NCBI RefSeq assembly: GCF_009695585.1
Contig: NZ_VUNR01000007.1
Location: 44,448-108,447 of the forward strand
Length of the DNA: 64,000 nt
Reading direction: 5' to 3'
Source: Anaerovibrio slackiae
GTDB taxonomy: Bacteria; Bacillota; Negativicutes; Selenomonadales; Selenomonadaceae
Positions within the stretch are counted from its first letter, which is position 1. Each line of letters opens with the position of its first letter. Shown here piece after piece: positions 51,470-60,739 of this stretch. A model generated the notes under the pieces. The model did not search any database, was not told where the DNA came from, and was given only the letters and a program-made list of their open reading frames with translations. A program made the translations under genes and the position numbers.

Positions 51470-52846
51470 ATGATGGATTTTGCAAATAAGAATGTACTGG
51501 TGGTAGGCGTAGGCATCAGCGGCAATGCGGCAGCCAAGCTTGCCAAGAAGCTGGGGGCGGCAAAGGTCGTCCTGAGCGATGCCAAGGCTGAGAAGGACTT
51601 GAAATATGACCTGTCTGACGTGCGGGCTGCCGGTGTGGAGCTGGTATTTGGCCCTCAGGCTGCGAGCCTCTTGGATGGGGTGGACATGGTAATCCTTTCC
51701 CCTGCGGTACCTGTGAAGGTGCCTCTGGTGCAGGAGGCGTACAAGCGCAGCATCAGCGTTGTAACCGAGGTGCAGGTAGCATACGAGCTGGCAAAATCCC
51801 CTATTTTGGCAGTAACCGGCACCAACGGCAAAACCACTACCGTTACCCTGCTGGGGGAGCTCATGAAGACCAGGTATGAAAATGCCGGTGTAGGCGGCAA
51901 TATCGGCATCCCTCTCTGCGAGCAGGCGGTACAGGCCGGTGAGGGCAGCTGCGTAGTGGCGGAGATTTCCAGCTACCAGATGGAGGCCACTACCAATTTC
52001 CGGCCTCATGTGGCAGTGGTGCTGAACGTTACCCCTGACCATGTGGTGCGCCACGGCAGCCTTGAGGTTTATCAGCAGATGAAGGAGAAGATGTTCTCCC
52101 AGCAGACGCCGGAGGACTACCTGGTGCTGAATTATGATAACGACAAAACACGTGATATGGCAAACCGTGCCAAGGGACAGGTATTTTTCTTCAGCCGCCT
52201 GAAAAAGCTGGAGGAAGGTGCTTTTGTGCAGGATGGCTGGCTGACCATCGTCTGGAAGGGACAGACCTGCCGCCTCTGCCGTACCGATGAGCTGAAAATC
52301 AAGGGCGGCCACAATGTGGAAAACGCTTTGGCTGCGGCTGCTGCCGCCTTTTTGGCAGGGGCCAGGATCCCGAAGATTATTGATGTGTTGAAGGAATTTG
52401 CCGGGGTAGAGCACCGTATTGAGCCGGTGGCAACTATTGCCGGTGTTTCCTACTACAACGATTCCAAGGCTACCAATACTGATTCCTCCATCAAGGCACT
52501 GGAAAGCTTTGACGGACACATCGTGCTGATTGCCGGTGGCGATGACAAGATGACTGACTTGACGGATTTTATGACCTTGGTGAAGGAGCGTGTGGATGAG
52601 CTGATTCTGGTGGGAGATGCTGCGGCACGCTTCAAGGAGAATGCCCTGAAGCTGGGGTATCCGGCAGAGCATATTCATGAGGCCGGCTACTCCATGGAGG
52701 AGGCTGTGAAGACGGCTCATGCCATTGCCGGGCCGCCTCAGACCGTGCTGCTGTCTCCTGCCTGTGCAAGCTTTGACATGTATGAGGGCTTCGAGGCCAG
52801 GGGCAGGGACTTCAAGCGGCTGGTCAAGGCATTGGCAGATAATTGA
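51470..52846 (+). CDS. murD: UDP-MurNAc-L-alanine:D-glutamate ligase
   Basis: Adds D-glutamate to UDP-MurNAc-L-Ala. It has the Rossmann-like N-terminus (NVLVVGVGISGNAAAKLAKKLG), ATP loop VTGTNGKTTTVTLLGEL, GGNIGIPL, EISSYQME, VEHRIEPVATIAGVSYYNDSKATN and SPACASFDMYEGFEARG near the end. 458 residues. AGGAAGG precedes ATG51470. An ATG at 51473 is a possible alternative. Confidence 0.94.
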   Translation: MMDFANKNVLVVGVGISGNAAAKLAKKLGAAKVVLSDAKAEKDLKYDLSDVRAAGVELVFGPQAASLLDGVDMVILSPAVPVKVPLVQEAYKRSISVVTEVQVAYELAKSPILAVTGTNGKTTTVTLLGELMKTRYENAGVGGNIGIPLCEQAVQAGEGSCVVAEISSYQMEATTNFRPHVAVVLNVTPDHVVRHGSLEVYQQMKEKMFSQQTPEDYLVLNYDNDKTRDMANRAKGQVFFFSRLKKLEEGAFVQDGWLTIVWKGQTCRLCRTDELKIKGGHNVENALAAAAAAFLAGARIPKIIDVLKEFAGVEHRIEPVATIAGVSYYNDSKATNTDSSIKALESFDGHIVLIAGGDDKMTDLTDFMTLVKERVDELILVGDAAARFKENALKLGYPAEHIHEAGYSMEEAVKTAHAIAGPPQTVLLSPACASFDMYEGFEARGRDFKRLVKALADN

Positions 52847-52916
52847 TTGCCATAGATTGAAGCATTGGCAGCTTTTTGAGTAGTGATTAATTATTTGCTG
52901 TATGGAGTATATGAAG

Positions 52917-54032
52917 ATGAAGATTATTGTTTCGGGTGGCGGCACGGGCGGTCATATTTATCCGGCCCTGACACTGATTCGGACATTGGAAAAGAAGGTT
53001 GACAGGCTGGAAGTGCTGTATGTGGGCACTCATGCAGGGCTGGAGGCTGATATTATACCTAAAGAGGGGATACCCTTTGCAACGGTGGATTTGCAGGGCT
53101 TCAAGAGGAGCCTCAGCCCGGAGAATATCCTGAGGGCTGCCAGGGCGATAAAGGGCGTAGGCAAGGCCATGGGCATTGTGAAAAAATTTCAGCCGGATGT
53201 GGTCATCGGCACCGGCGGCTATGTATGCGGCCCTGTGCTGATGGCGGCAGGCCTTTTGGGGATTCCGTCCCTGATTCAGGAGCAGAATGTCATTCCGGGG
53301 ATTACCAACAAAATCTTGGCCAAATTTGTGGATAGGATTGCCACCGGCTATCAGGAGGCAAGCAAGCATTTTCCGGCTGGCAAGGTGGAATTTACCGGCA
53401 ACCCTATCCGCGCAGAGGTAATGGCCCCGCGGCAGGAGGGGGACTATGAGGCATTTGATTTGCTGCCGGGCAGGAAGACCATCCTGGTGTCAGGAGGCAG
53501 CCGGGGTGCCAGGAGCATCAACCGTGCCATGGTGGATGTGCTGAAGCATTATGCCGGACGTCGTGATGTGCAGATCCTCCATGCTACCGGCAAGGGAGAG
53601 TACGAGGATATCATGAGCCGCCTCCGGGCAGCCGGGGTGGATTTGGAGAAAGCCTGCAACTTGCAGGTGGTGCCATACCTGTACAACATGCCCCAGGCCA
53701 TGTCCATTGCTGACCTGGCAGTGTTCCGTGCAGGTGCTACGGGGCTGGCGGAGCTGACGGCCAAGGGGATTCCGGCGATTTTGATTCCTTATCCTTATGC
53801 GGCGGAAAATCATCAGGAGCACAATGCCCGGGCGGTGGAAAAGGCCGGGGCGGCAAGGGTTATCCTGAACAAGGATATCAGCCCGGAGCTTTTGATTGAG
53901 ACTATTGATGACCTGCTGGAAGACCAGGGCACCCTGCGCAAAATGGCGGCAGCCAGCAGGTCCCTGGGCAGGCCGCAGGCGGCGGATACCATAGCCGAGA
54001 TGATTTTGGAACTGGCGAGAAACAGGCAGTAA
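52917..54032 (+). CDS. murG: UDP-GlcNAc:undecaprenyl-PP-MurNAc-pentapeptide transferase
   Basis: A peripheral membrane glycosyltransferase (371 residues) that makes lipid II. It has KIIVSGGGTGGHIYPALTL at the start, GTGGYVCGPVLMAA, the Q-rich LIQEQNVIPGITNK, FTGNPIRAEV, SGGSRGARSINRA and FRAGATGLAEL. ATG52917 is chosen with TGGAG 9 nt upstream, giving the usual N-terminus. ATGs at 52902 and 52911 are less likely. The flippase/polymerase gene ftsW usually found just before murG is not here. Confidence 0.94.
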   Translation: MKIIVSGGGTGGHIYPALTLIRTLEKKVDRLEVLYVGTHAGLEADIIPKEGIPFATVDLQGFKRSLSPENILRAARAIKGVGKAMGIVKKFQPDVVIGTGGYVCGPVLMAAGLLGIPSLIQEQNVIPGITNKILAKFVDRIATGYQEASKHFPAGKVEFTGNPIRAEVMAPRQEGDYEAFDLLPGRKTILVSGGSRGARSINRAMVDVLKHYAGRRDVQILHATGKGEYEDIMSRLRAAGVDLEKACNLQVVPYLYNMPQAMSIADLAVFRAGATGLAELTAKGIPAILIPYPYAAENHQEHNARAVEKAGAARVILNKDISPELLIETIDDLLEDQGTLRKMAAASRSLGRPQAADTIAEMILELARNRQ

Positions 54033-54046
54033 AGGAGAGAGTTTTC

Positions 54047-55438
54047 GTGTTAGATGGTATAAATAAAGTGCATTTTGTAGGCATTGGCGGCGCAGGCATG
54101 AGCGCACTGGCCAAAATCCTGGTGGAGAAGGGCTACCAGGTGTCCGGCTCCGATGTAAAGGAGTCTGTTATGACAGGTGTGCTGCGGGATTTAGGCGCAC
54201 GGATATTTATCGGGCAGAAGGCTGAGAACGTGCATGGGGCGGAGGCCATCGTGGTTTCCACCGCCATCAGGGAGGAAAATCCCGAGGTGGTGGAGGCCAA
54301 GAAGCTGGGACTCAGGCGGCTGCACCGCTCCGATGTGAATGCCTACCTCATCAATAACTGCAAAGGCATTGCCGTAGCAGGTGCCCACGGCAAGACTACC
54401 ACTACCTCCATGCTGGGGGTGGCCCTTGATTATGAGGGAGTATCACCAAGCATCATCATCGGCGGCGAGGTGGATTACCTGGGCAGCAACGCCAAGCTGG
54501 GCAAGAGCGATTACCTGGTGTCCGAGGCAGATGAAAGCGATGGCACTTTCCTGAAGTATTATCCTTATGTGGGCATTGTGACCAATGTGGAGAATGACCA
54601 CATGGACCATTATGGCACCATGGAGAATATCATCAAGGCATTTACCCAGTTCCTCGGCCAGATTCGCCCTGAGGGCTTCGGGGTTGTGTGCTTTGACAAT
54701 GAAAATATTCGCAATATTGTAAAAGAAAATAAGGATAACAATAAGTTCAGGGCGCGGATTATCTCCTATGCAATTGAGTGCGGCGAGGCTGATTATCAGG
54801 CTGCAAATATTGAGAGCTCCGTGGAGGGGACTTCCTTTGATGTTATCCACAAGGGAGAAAATCTTGGCAAGGTGAAGCTACATGTGCCGGGACGCCACAA
54901 TGTACTCAATGCCATGGCTGCCGTGGTGACGGGCTTGCAGCTGGGGCTGACCGTAGCGCAGATGGCGGAAGGCCTGACTATGTTCAACGGAGCCAAGCGC
55001 CGCTTCCAGACCAAGGGCAAGGTTGACGGCATCTGGGTGGTGGATGATTATGCCCATCATCCGACGGAGATTGCCACTACATTGAAGGCAGCCCGCCAGA
55101 CTCAGCCCAAGCGGCTGATTTGTGCTTTCCAGCCTCATCGCTACAGCCGCACCCAGCTTTTGCAGAAGGAGTACGGCAGCTGCTTCCAGGGCTGTGATGT
55201 GCTGGTGCTGACAGATGTGTATTCTGCGGGTGAGGACCCGATTCCGGGCATTGACGGAGAGCTTCTGGTGAAGGAAGTCAGGGAGCAGACCGGCCAGCAG
55301 GCGGTGTATATCCAGGACAAGAAGGAGATTGCCGGGTATCTGAAATCCATCGCCCAGCCGGGAGATTTGATTATGACCATGGGTGCCGGTGATATTGTCA
55401 AGTGCGGCGAAACCCTCGTAGATTTATTGCAGAAATAA
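54047..55438 (+). CDS. murC: UDP-N-acetylmuramate:L-alanine ligase
   Basis: First amino-acid ligase of the pathway (463 residues). It has VHFVGIGGAGMSALAKIL, VSGSDVKESVMT, VAGAHGKTTTTSML, SEADESDGTFLKYYP, NVENDHMDHY, GRHNVLNAMAAV, VVDDYAHHPTEIATTL and FQPHRYSRTQ. The start is GTG54047 behind AAAGGAGAGA. murB, often fused or adjacent, does not follow. ddl does. Confidence 0.95.
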   Translation: MLDGINKVHFVGIGGAGMSALAKILVEKGYQVSGSDVKESVMTGVLRDLGARIFIGQKAENVHGAEAIVVSTAIREENPEVVEAKKLGLRRLHRSDVNAYLINNCKGIAVAGAHGKTTTTSMLGVALDYEGVSPSIIIGGEVDYLGSNAKLGKSDYLVSEADESDGTFLKYYPYVGIVTNVENDHMDHYGTMENIIKAFTQFLGQIRPEGFGVVCFDNENIRNIVKENKDNNKFRARIISYAIECGEADYQAANIESSVEGTSFDVIHKGENLGKVKLHVPGRHNVLNAMAAVVTGLQLGLTVAQMAEGLTMFNGAKRRFQTKGKVDGIWVVDDYAHHPTEIATTLKAARQTQPKRLICAFQPHRYSRTQLLQKEYGSCFQGCDVLVLTDVYSAGEDPIPGIDGELLVKEVREQTGQQAVYIQDKKEIAGYLKSIAQPGDLIMTMGAGDIVKCGETLVDLLQK

Positions 55439-55455
55439 AGCATAGGAGAATATTT

Positions 55456-56391
55456 ATGAAAAAAATCGTAGTAGTCATGGGCGGCCCATCAACGGAGGCG
55501 GAGGTATCACGCCGCAGCGGCACCGCAATCCTCGAAGCCCTGAAAGCAAAAGGATACAATGCAGAGGGATTGGAGCTGAACCCTGCCACCTTTGCCAATG
55601 ACATAAAGGCCAGCGGCGCGGAGTTCGTGTTTAACGCCCTCCATGGCAAGTTCGGCGAGGACGGCATCATTCAGGGCACCCTTGAGATGATGGGTATTCC
55701 ATATACCGGCTCCGGCGTCATGGCAGCAGCCGTTACCATGGACAAGGTGGCAACCAAGCGGTTCTTTATGGCAGAGGGGATTCCTACCCCGAAAGCACAT
55801 ACATATTTCAGATATGAGTTTAAAAAGCGCGACCTGACAGGCGAGATTTTGCAGGAATTCAGCGTGCCTGTAGTAGTCAAGGCTTCTTCCCAGGGCTCCA
55901 GCATCGGCGTAGTCATTGTGGAAAAGGCGGAGGAGCTGGAAGCAGCTCTTTCTGAGGCATTCAAGTATGACAGGGAAGTGCTGGTAGAGGAATTCATCAA
56001 GGGCAGGGAGTTGACCGTTGCCGTCTGGGGCAACGAGGAAAAGCAGGAGGCTTTGCCGATTATCGAGATTACTACTGTAACCGGCAGGTATGACTATGTG
56101 ACCAAGTACAAGGTGGGGGCTTCAACCCACATCATCCCGGCACCGCTGCCGGAGGAAGTGACCAAAAAGGTCAAGGAGATTGCCATCCGCGCCTTTGCTG
56201 TCTGCGGCTGCAGCGGCATGGCAAGAGTGGATTTCATGCTGGGGGAGGACAATCAGCCGTATGTCATCGAGGTGAATACCATCCCGGGCATGACAGAGAC
56301 TTCCCTGGTGCCGGATGCAGGCCGGGCGGCAGGCATTGAGTTCCCTGAGCTGTGTGCCAGGATTTTGGCCATGGCAGGCTACGAGCCTTGA
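55456..56391 (+). CDS. ddl: D-alanine:D-alanine ligase
   Basis: Makes the D-Ala-D-Ala dipeptide used by MurF. An ATP-grasp enzyme of 311 residues with MGGPSTEAEVSRRSG, FNALHGKFGEDGIIQG, IPYTGSGVMAAAVTMDK, VVVKASSQGSSIGV, EEFIKGRELTVAV, ARVDFM and VIEVNTIPGMTETSLVP. TAGGAG precedes ATG55456. The last 23 bp including the stop are duplicated in tandem just downstream. Confidence 0.94.
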   Translation: MKKIVVVMGGPSTEAEVSRRSGTAILEALKAKGYNAEGLELNPATFANDIKASGAEFVFNALHGKFGEDGIIQGTLEMMGIPYTGSGVMAAAVTMDKVATKRFFMAEGIPTPKAHTYFRYEFKKRDLTGEILQEFSVPVVVKASSQGSSIGVVIVEKAEELEAALSEAFKYDREVLVEEFIKGRELTVAVWGNEEKQEALPIIEITTVTGRYDYVTKYKVGASTHIIPAPLPEEVTKKVKEIAIRAFAVCGCSGMARVDFMLGEDNQPYVIEVNTIPGMTETSLVPDAGRAAGIEFPELCARILAMAGYEP

Positions 56392-56418
56392 TGACGGCAG
56401 GCTGTGAGCCTTGATTCC
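56373..56418 (+). repeat. Tandem duplication of the ddl 3' end (2 x 23 bp)
   Basis: 56373-56395 and 56396-56418 share GGCAGGCT, GAGCCTTGAT and a final C with four differences. The first copy contains the ddl stop codon. The second copy is non-coding. Confidence 0.8.
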
Positions 56419-56490
56419 AGCAGATGGATATCGGGAAAGGTTCCCAGAAATGGGGAGCAGAGAAGAATAGCAGAAAAGGATGGATGAGCA

Positions 56491-57219
56491 GTGGACGGAA
56501 AAAAGCATAAAATGATTTCCCAGGGCTCCGTGGCAACCCTTTTGGTGGGATTGATCGTGGTGCTTGGCATATTGGCGTGCGCTCTTTCACCCATATTTGT
56601 GTTGAAGACCGTGAATATTCAGGGCAACCGCTTCGTGCAGGATGAGGATATTATCCGCATTGCAGGCATCAGGCTGGGGGAAAACCTTTTTCAGCTGCAG
56701 ACTGATGAAATCAAGCGCAGCCTGACCAAGGATTTGCGCATTGAGCAGGCGGTAGTGCAGCGTTCTTTTCCCAGCCAGCTGGATATCAGCATTTCAGAAA
56801 GAATCCCGCTTGCTATGATAAAATGTGACTATGGTTATCTGGAGCTGGGCAAGGGCGGTATCGTGCTGGATGCCCACCGCACCCTGCGGGACATGCCGGT
56901 GCCTATGATCAGCGGCGCCGGGGTGGCGGATTTGTTCGTGGGCGATGTGGTGGCCGATGAGCAGGTAGGCAAGGTGCTGTCCTTCCTGGATGCCGTGGGA
57001 GAAAATACAGTCAAGAGCCTGTCAGAGATTAACATCACCAACCCGGAGGATGTAATGCTCTATGCCGGTTCCGTGCAGATACGCCTGGGGGCGCTGGACA
57101 GGCTGGACAGCAAGATTGAGGTTACCAAGAGTGTGATTAGCGAGCTGCAGCAGACGAAGCATCCTATTGCTTATGTGGATGCCAGGTTTGATGTGTATTC
57201 TGTGCGGCTGCGTCAGTAA
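56491..57219 (+). CDS. ftsQ: Cell division protein FtsQ/DivIB
   Basis: A 242-residue bitopic protein of the divisome. A short cytoplasmic tail is followed by one membrane helix (about residues 15-38), then a POTRA domain (FVLKTVNIQGNRFVQDEDIIRIAGI) and the beta domain with ISERIPLAMIKCDYGYLEL and the terminal segment of FtsQ. Starts at GTG56491 with AAAGGATGG upstream. It links cell-wall precursor genes to division. Confidence 0.86.
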   Translation: MDGKKHKMISQGSVATLLVGLIVVLGILACALSPIFVLKTVNIQGNRFVQDEDIIRIAGIRLGENLFQLQTDEIKRSLTKDLRIEQAVVQRSFPSQLDISISERIPLAMIKCDYGYLELGKGGIVLDAHRTLRDMPVPMISGAGVADLFVGDVVADEQVGKVLSFLDAVGENTVKSLSEINITNPEDVMLYAGSVQIRLGALDRLDSKIEVTKSVISELQQTKHPIAYVDARFDVYSVRLRQ

Positions 57220-57235
57220 GAAGGAGACGATGGGG

Positions 57236-57940
57236 ATGCATATAGAAAGAGGGCGGCTTTCCATAGCCTGCGTATGTATGGTACTTGGCTTCATGCTGGC
57301 TGTTCAGTTCCGGACAACCCAGGACATAAAATCTGCCGCACCCCTGCAGCGCGTAGAGGTGCTGACGGAGAGGCTCCAAGCACTGGAGAGTGAAAACGAG
57401 GATTTGCGCAGCGAGCTGCAGGAGCTGAAAGGCAGCACTGCAGCAGGCAAGGATTGCAAGCTCAGCGAGGACATGCTGATGATGTCCGGCAGCATGGCAC
57501 TGGAAGGCCCGGGGGTGATTATCACCATTGATGACAGCAGCAAGGGCGCCCAGGAGCTGAAAAAGGCAGATGATCCCAATCTCTATCTGGTACACGATGA
57601 GGATTTGCTGAAGGTGGTCAATGAGCTGCGGGCAGCAGGGGCGGAAGCCATCTCCCTCAATGGCCAGAGATTGACGGCAAATTCGGAAATACGCTGTGCC
57701 GGGCCTACGGTATCGGTGAACAATGTGCGCTCGGCACCGCCTTTTGAGATCCGTGCCATCGGCAACATCAAGGATTTGGAAAATGCCGTCAACATGCGGG
57801 GAGGCGTGGCTGATACCCTGAAGGTGTGGGGTATCCACATGGAGCTGGCCAGCTCCGGCAAGGTGTGGATACCGGCATACAAGAATGTCATGCGCTACAA
57901 GTATGCCACGGCAGCAGCAGAGCAGGAGGAAGAAAAATGA
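57236..57940 (+). CDS. DUF881 (YlxW/YlxX-type) membrane-anchored protein
   Basis: A 234-residue protein with an N-terminal membrane helix (residues 7-24), a short coiled coil (LTERLQALESENEDLRSELQEL) and the DUF881 domain (GPGVIITIDDSS, LYLVHDEDLLKVVNELRAAGAEAISLNGQRLTANSEIRCAGPT). The function is unknown in any organism I can cite. The gene regularly sits between ftsQ and sbp in Firmicutes. ATG57236 is 9 nt from AAGGAG. ATG57230 is too close. It overlaps sbp by 4 nt. Confidence 0.85.
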   Translation: MHIERGRLSIACVCMVLGFMLAVQFRTTQDIKSAAPLQRVEVLTERLQALESENEDLRSELQELKGSTAAGKDCKLSEDMLMMSGSMALEGPGVIITIDDSSKGAQELKKADDPNLYLVHDEDLLKVVNELRAAGAEAISLNGQRLTANSEIRCAGPTVSVNNVRSAPPFEIRAIGNIKDLENAVNMRGGVADTLKVWGIHMELASSGKVWIPAYKNVMRYKYATAAAEQEEEK

Positions 57941-58269
57941 TTTTAGCAATTGTGGGCCTGTGCCTGGGTATCGTGCTGGGCTTTCTTTTCCCTTGGAGTA
58001 TTCCTGTGGCGTACTCCAAGCTGTTTTCCATTGCCCTGCTGGCCTCCCTTGACTCGGTATTTGGCGGTATCAGGGCAGCCAGCGAGGGCACCTTTGATGA
58101 CAGGATTTTTATCTCCGGCTTCTTTTCCAACGCTTTGCTGGCAGCATTTTTGGTCTATGTAGGCGACCACCTGGGCATTGATCTTTATTATGTGGCCCTT
58201 CTGGCACTGGGACTGCGCATCTTCAACAATCTGGGCCGAATCCGCCAGTACCTTTTGAAAAAGCATTGA
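57937..58269 (+). CDS. sbp: Small basic membrane protein Sbp (DUF1290)
   Basis: A 110-residue protein with about three hydrophobic helices and the DUF1290 pattern YSKLFSIALLASLDSVFGGIRAASEGTFDDRIFISGFFSNALLAAFLVYVGDHLG. Role unknown. It normally lies just before ftsA and ftsZ in Firmicutes, but here the cluster ends and two terminators follow. Coupled to the previous gene by ATGA at 57937. Confidence 0.87.
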   Translation: MILAIVGLCLGIVLGFLFPWSIPVAYSKLFSIALLASLDSVFGGIRAASEGTFDDRIFISGFFSNALLAAFLVYVGDHLGIDLYYVALLALGLRIFNNLGRIRQYLLKKH

Positions 58270-58313
58270 TGTATAGAAACATTGCTAGGTAATATTATAG
58301 TATGCAAGCATGA

Positions 58314-58350
58314 AGTGTAATCTGGATGTACTACAGGTTGCACTTTTTTT
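58314..58350 (+). terminator. Terminator after sbp
   Basis: AGTGTAATCTG pairs with CAGGTTGCACT (with G-U pairs), followed by TTTTTTT. Confidence 0.8.
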
Positions 58351-58440
58351 GCTTTGGCAGAAATATGAGTTTGTGTTGAGTTTGCTAAAATAATATTTCT
58401 ATATCTGCATAAAGTCAATATTGTGCTAATTCTTATCGAA

Positions 58441-58472
58441 AAATGCCCTTCTGCCGGGGCATTTATTTTTTT
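58441..58472 (+). terminator. Second terminator in the sbp-gmd gap
   Basis: AAATGCCC pairs with GGGCATTT, followed by ATTTTTTT. Confidence 0.8.
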
Positions 58473-58540
58473 ACAATGATTTTCATAAGAATTTGTGATG
58501 ATGTTGCGGCTGTTTTGGCTAGTGGTGGAGTTTCTGCTAT

Positions 58541-58592
58541 GAGCGTCATGTGAGTGTCATGTGAGTGCCATATTAGTGCTATTAGTGCCAGG
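58541..58592 (+). repeat. Degenerate 11-bp tandem repeats upstream of gmd
   Basis: Units GAGCGTCATGT, GAGTGTCATGT and GAGTGCCATAT, followed by shortened TAGTGCTAT and TAGTGCCAGG, end about 40 bp before the gmd start. They might be slippage-prone or regulator-binding, but nothing specific supports either. Confidence 0.7.
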
Positions 58593-58632
58593 ACAGCGGG
58601 ATTTTGGGAAAAATTGGAAAAGAGGTATTGGG

Positions 58633-59715
58633 ATGAAGAAAGCGTTGATTACAGGCGTTACCGGCCAGGATGGCTCTTATCTGGCAGAGTTTTTGCTGGA
58701 GAAGGGATATGATGTGCATGGCATAATCCGCCGTTCTTCGGTGGATTATCGGGAGAGGATTGCTCATTTGGAGGGAAAAGAGAAATTCCACCTTCACTAT
58801 GGGGATATGGGGGATTCCATGGGGCTGATGGCTGTGATCAGCAGTGTGCGCCCTGATGAGATTTACAACCTGGCGGCACAGAGCCATGTGCAGGTCAGCT
58901 TTGATGCGCCTGAGTTTACGGCAGATGTGGATGCCACCGGGGTACTGCGCATTTTGGAGGCAGTAAGGCTATGCGGCCTGGCTGCTACCTGCCGGATTTA
59001 TCAGGCATCCACCTCAGAGCTTTATGGCAAGGTGGAGGAAGTGCCCCAGAATGAAAATACGCCATTTCACCCATACAGTCCTTATGCTGTTGCCAAGCAG
59101 TACGGCTTCTGGATTACCAAGGAGTATCGTGAGGCTTATAACATGTATGCCTGCTCCGGCATTTTGTTCAACCATGAATCGGAGCGCAGGGGTGAGACCT
59201 TTGTTACCAGAAAGATTACCCTGGCTGCTGCCCGCATTGCCCAGGGCAAGCAGGACAAGCTGTATCTTGGCAATCTGGACAGCCTGCGTGACTGGGGCTA
59301 TGCCAAGGATTATGTGGAGTGCATGTGGCTGATCTTGCAGCAGGAAAAGCCGGAGGATTTTGTGATAGCTACCGGCGTGCAGCACAGCGTCAGGGAATTT
59401 TGCCAGCTGGCCTTCCATCATGCCGGCATTGAGCTGGAATTTTCCGGCAGCGGCATGGAGGAAAAAGGCATCGACAAGGCCACCGGCAGGGTGGTGATTG
59501 AGGTGTCACCTGATTTTTATCGTCCTACCGATGTGGTAAACCTCTGGGGGGACCCGACCAAGGCAAGAACTGTGCTGGGCTGGAATCCCCAGAAGACCAC
59601 TTTTGAGGAGCTTGTGGCCATCATGGTAAGGCACGATATGGAAAAGGTGGCGGATGAGCGAATCAGGGAGCATGCCAATCTGGCTGAGTTTTTGGAAAAA
59701 GGCATTATTAAATGA
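58633..59715 (+). CDS. gmd: GDP-mannose 4,6-dehydratase
   Basis: A short-chain dehydrogenase/reductase (360 residues) that converts GDP-D-mannose to GDP-4-keto-6-deoxymannose. NADP-binding [58 protein letters not shown] and the catalytic [11 protein letters not shown] are all as in GMD, with [18 protein letters not shown] after them. AAAAGAGG precedes ATG58633. The next gene makes GDP-L-fucose from its product. In this gap promoters are unclear. Confidence 0.94.
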   Translation: MKKALITGVTGQDGSYLAEFLLEKGYDVHGIIRRSSVDYRERIAHLEGKEKFHLHYGDMGDSMGLMAVISSVRPDEIYNLAAQSHVQVSFDAPEFTADVDATGVLRILEAVRLCGLAATCRIYQASTSELYGKVEEVPQNENTPFHPYSPYAVAKQYGFWITKEYREAYNMYACSGILFNHESERRGETFVTRKITLAAARIAQGKQDKLYLGNLDSLRDWGYAKDYVECMWLILQQEKPEDFVIATGVQHSVREFCQLAFHHAGIELEFSGSGMEEKGIDKATGRVVIEVSPDFYRPTDVVNLWGDPTKARTVLGWNPQKTTFEELVAIMVRHDMEKVADERIREHANLAEFLEKGIIK

Positions 59716-59748
59716 TGGTGTGTTGGTAATTGGGGGATGCAGTTTGTG

Positions 59749-60690
59749 ATGGAAAAGAATGCAAAAATTTATGTGGCCGGTCACAGGGGCATGGTGGGCT
59801 CTGCCATTGTCAGGGAGCTGAAGCGGCAGGGATATGCGGATATTATTACCCGCACCCACAGGGAGCTGGATTTGTGCCGCCAGGCAGAGGTGGAGGCGTT
59901 TTTCGCTGAGGAGAAGCCGGAATATGTTTTCCTGGCGGCTGCCAAGGTGGGGGGCATTGTAGCCAACAGCGAGGCTCTGGCTGATTTTATGTATGAAAAT
60001 ATGATGCTGGAGATGAACGTTATCCACGCCGCCTGGCAGCATGGCTGCAAGAAACTGGAATTTCTGGGCTCATCCTGCATCTATCCACGCCTGGCACCCC
60101 AGCCTATGAAGGAAAGCTGCCTTTTGACCAGTGAGCTGGAAAAGACCAATGAAGCATACGCACTGGCCAAAATCAGCGGCCTGAAATATTGCGAGTTCTT
60201 GAATAAGCAGTACGGCACGGACTATATCTCGGTAATGCCCACCAATCTCTACGGGCCAAATGACAATTATCATCCTACCCACAGCCATGTGCTGCCTGCG
60301 CTGATTCGCAGGTTCCATGAGGCCAAGGAAAGCCGGGCGGCCAGCGTTACCTGCTGGGGTGACGGCAGCCCCCTGCGTGAGTTTTTGTATGTGGACGATT
60401 TGGCCAATCTCTGTGTGTTCCTGATGAACAATTACAGCGGCAACGAGACCGTCAATGCAGGTACCGGCAAGGAACTCAGCATCAGGGAGCTGACGGAGCT
60501 GGTGGCAAAGGTAGTGGGCTATGAGGGGGAAATCCTGTGGGATACCTCCAGGCCTAACGGAACGCCGCGCAAGCTGCTGGATGTATCCAAGGCGGCACAG
60601 CTGGGATGGACTTATCGGACGGAGCTGGAAGATGGCATCAGGTTGGCATATGAGGATTTTTTGCACAATCCTGTCCGGGCGGAGCGATGA
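59749..60690 (+). CDS. fcl: GDP-L-fucose synthase
   Basis: An epimerase/reductase of 313 residues with IYVAGHRGMVGSAIVREL, LAAAKVGGIVANS, FLGSSCIYPRLAPQPMKE and the catalytic AYALAKISGLK, then MPTNLYGPNDNY. These are the diagnostic WcaG/GFS motifs. ATG59749 has GGGGG about 10-12 nt upstream. An ATG at 59737 directly abuts that site. It lies 33 nt after gmd and 49 nt before the fused manC-manB gene. Confidence 0.93.
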   Translation: MEKNAKIYVAGHRGMVGSAIVRELKRQGYADIITRTHRELDLCRQAEVEAFFAEEKPEYVFLAAAKVGGIVANSEALADFMYENMMLEMNVIHAAWQHGCKKLEFLGSSCIYPRLAPQPMKESCLLTSELEKTNEAYALAKISGLKYCEFLNKQYGTDYISVMPTNLYGPNDNYHPTHSHVLPALIRRFHEAKESRAASVTCWGDGSPLREFLYVDDLANLCVFLMNNYSGNETVNAGTGKELSIRELTELVAKVVGYEGEILWDTSRPNGTPRKLLDVSKAAQLGWTYRTELEDGIRLAYEDFLHNPVRAER

Positions 60691-60739
60691 GACAGGGGAA
60701 TAGTGAAAGTATAGTTTAATTTAATGAGAGGCTTGTGGC

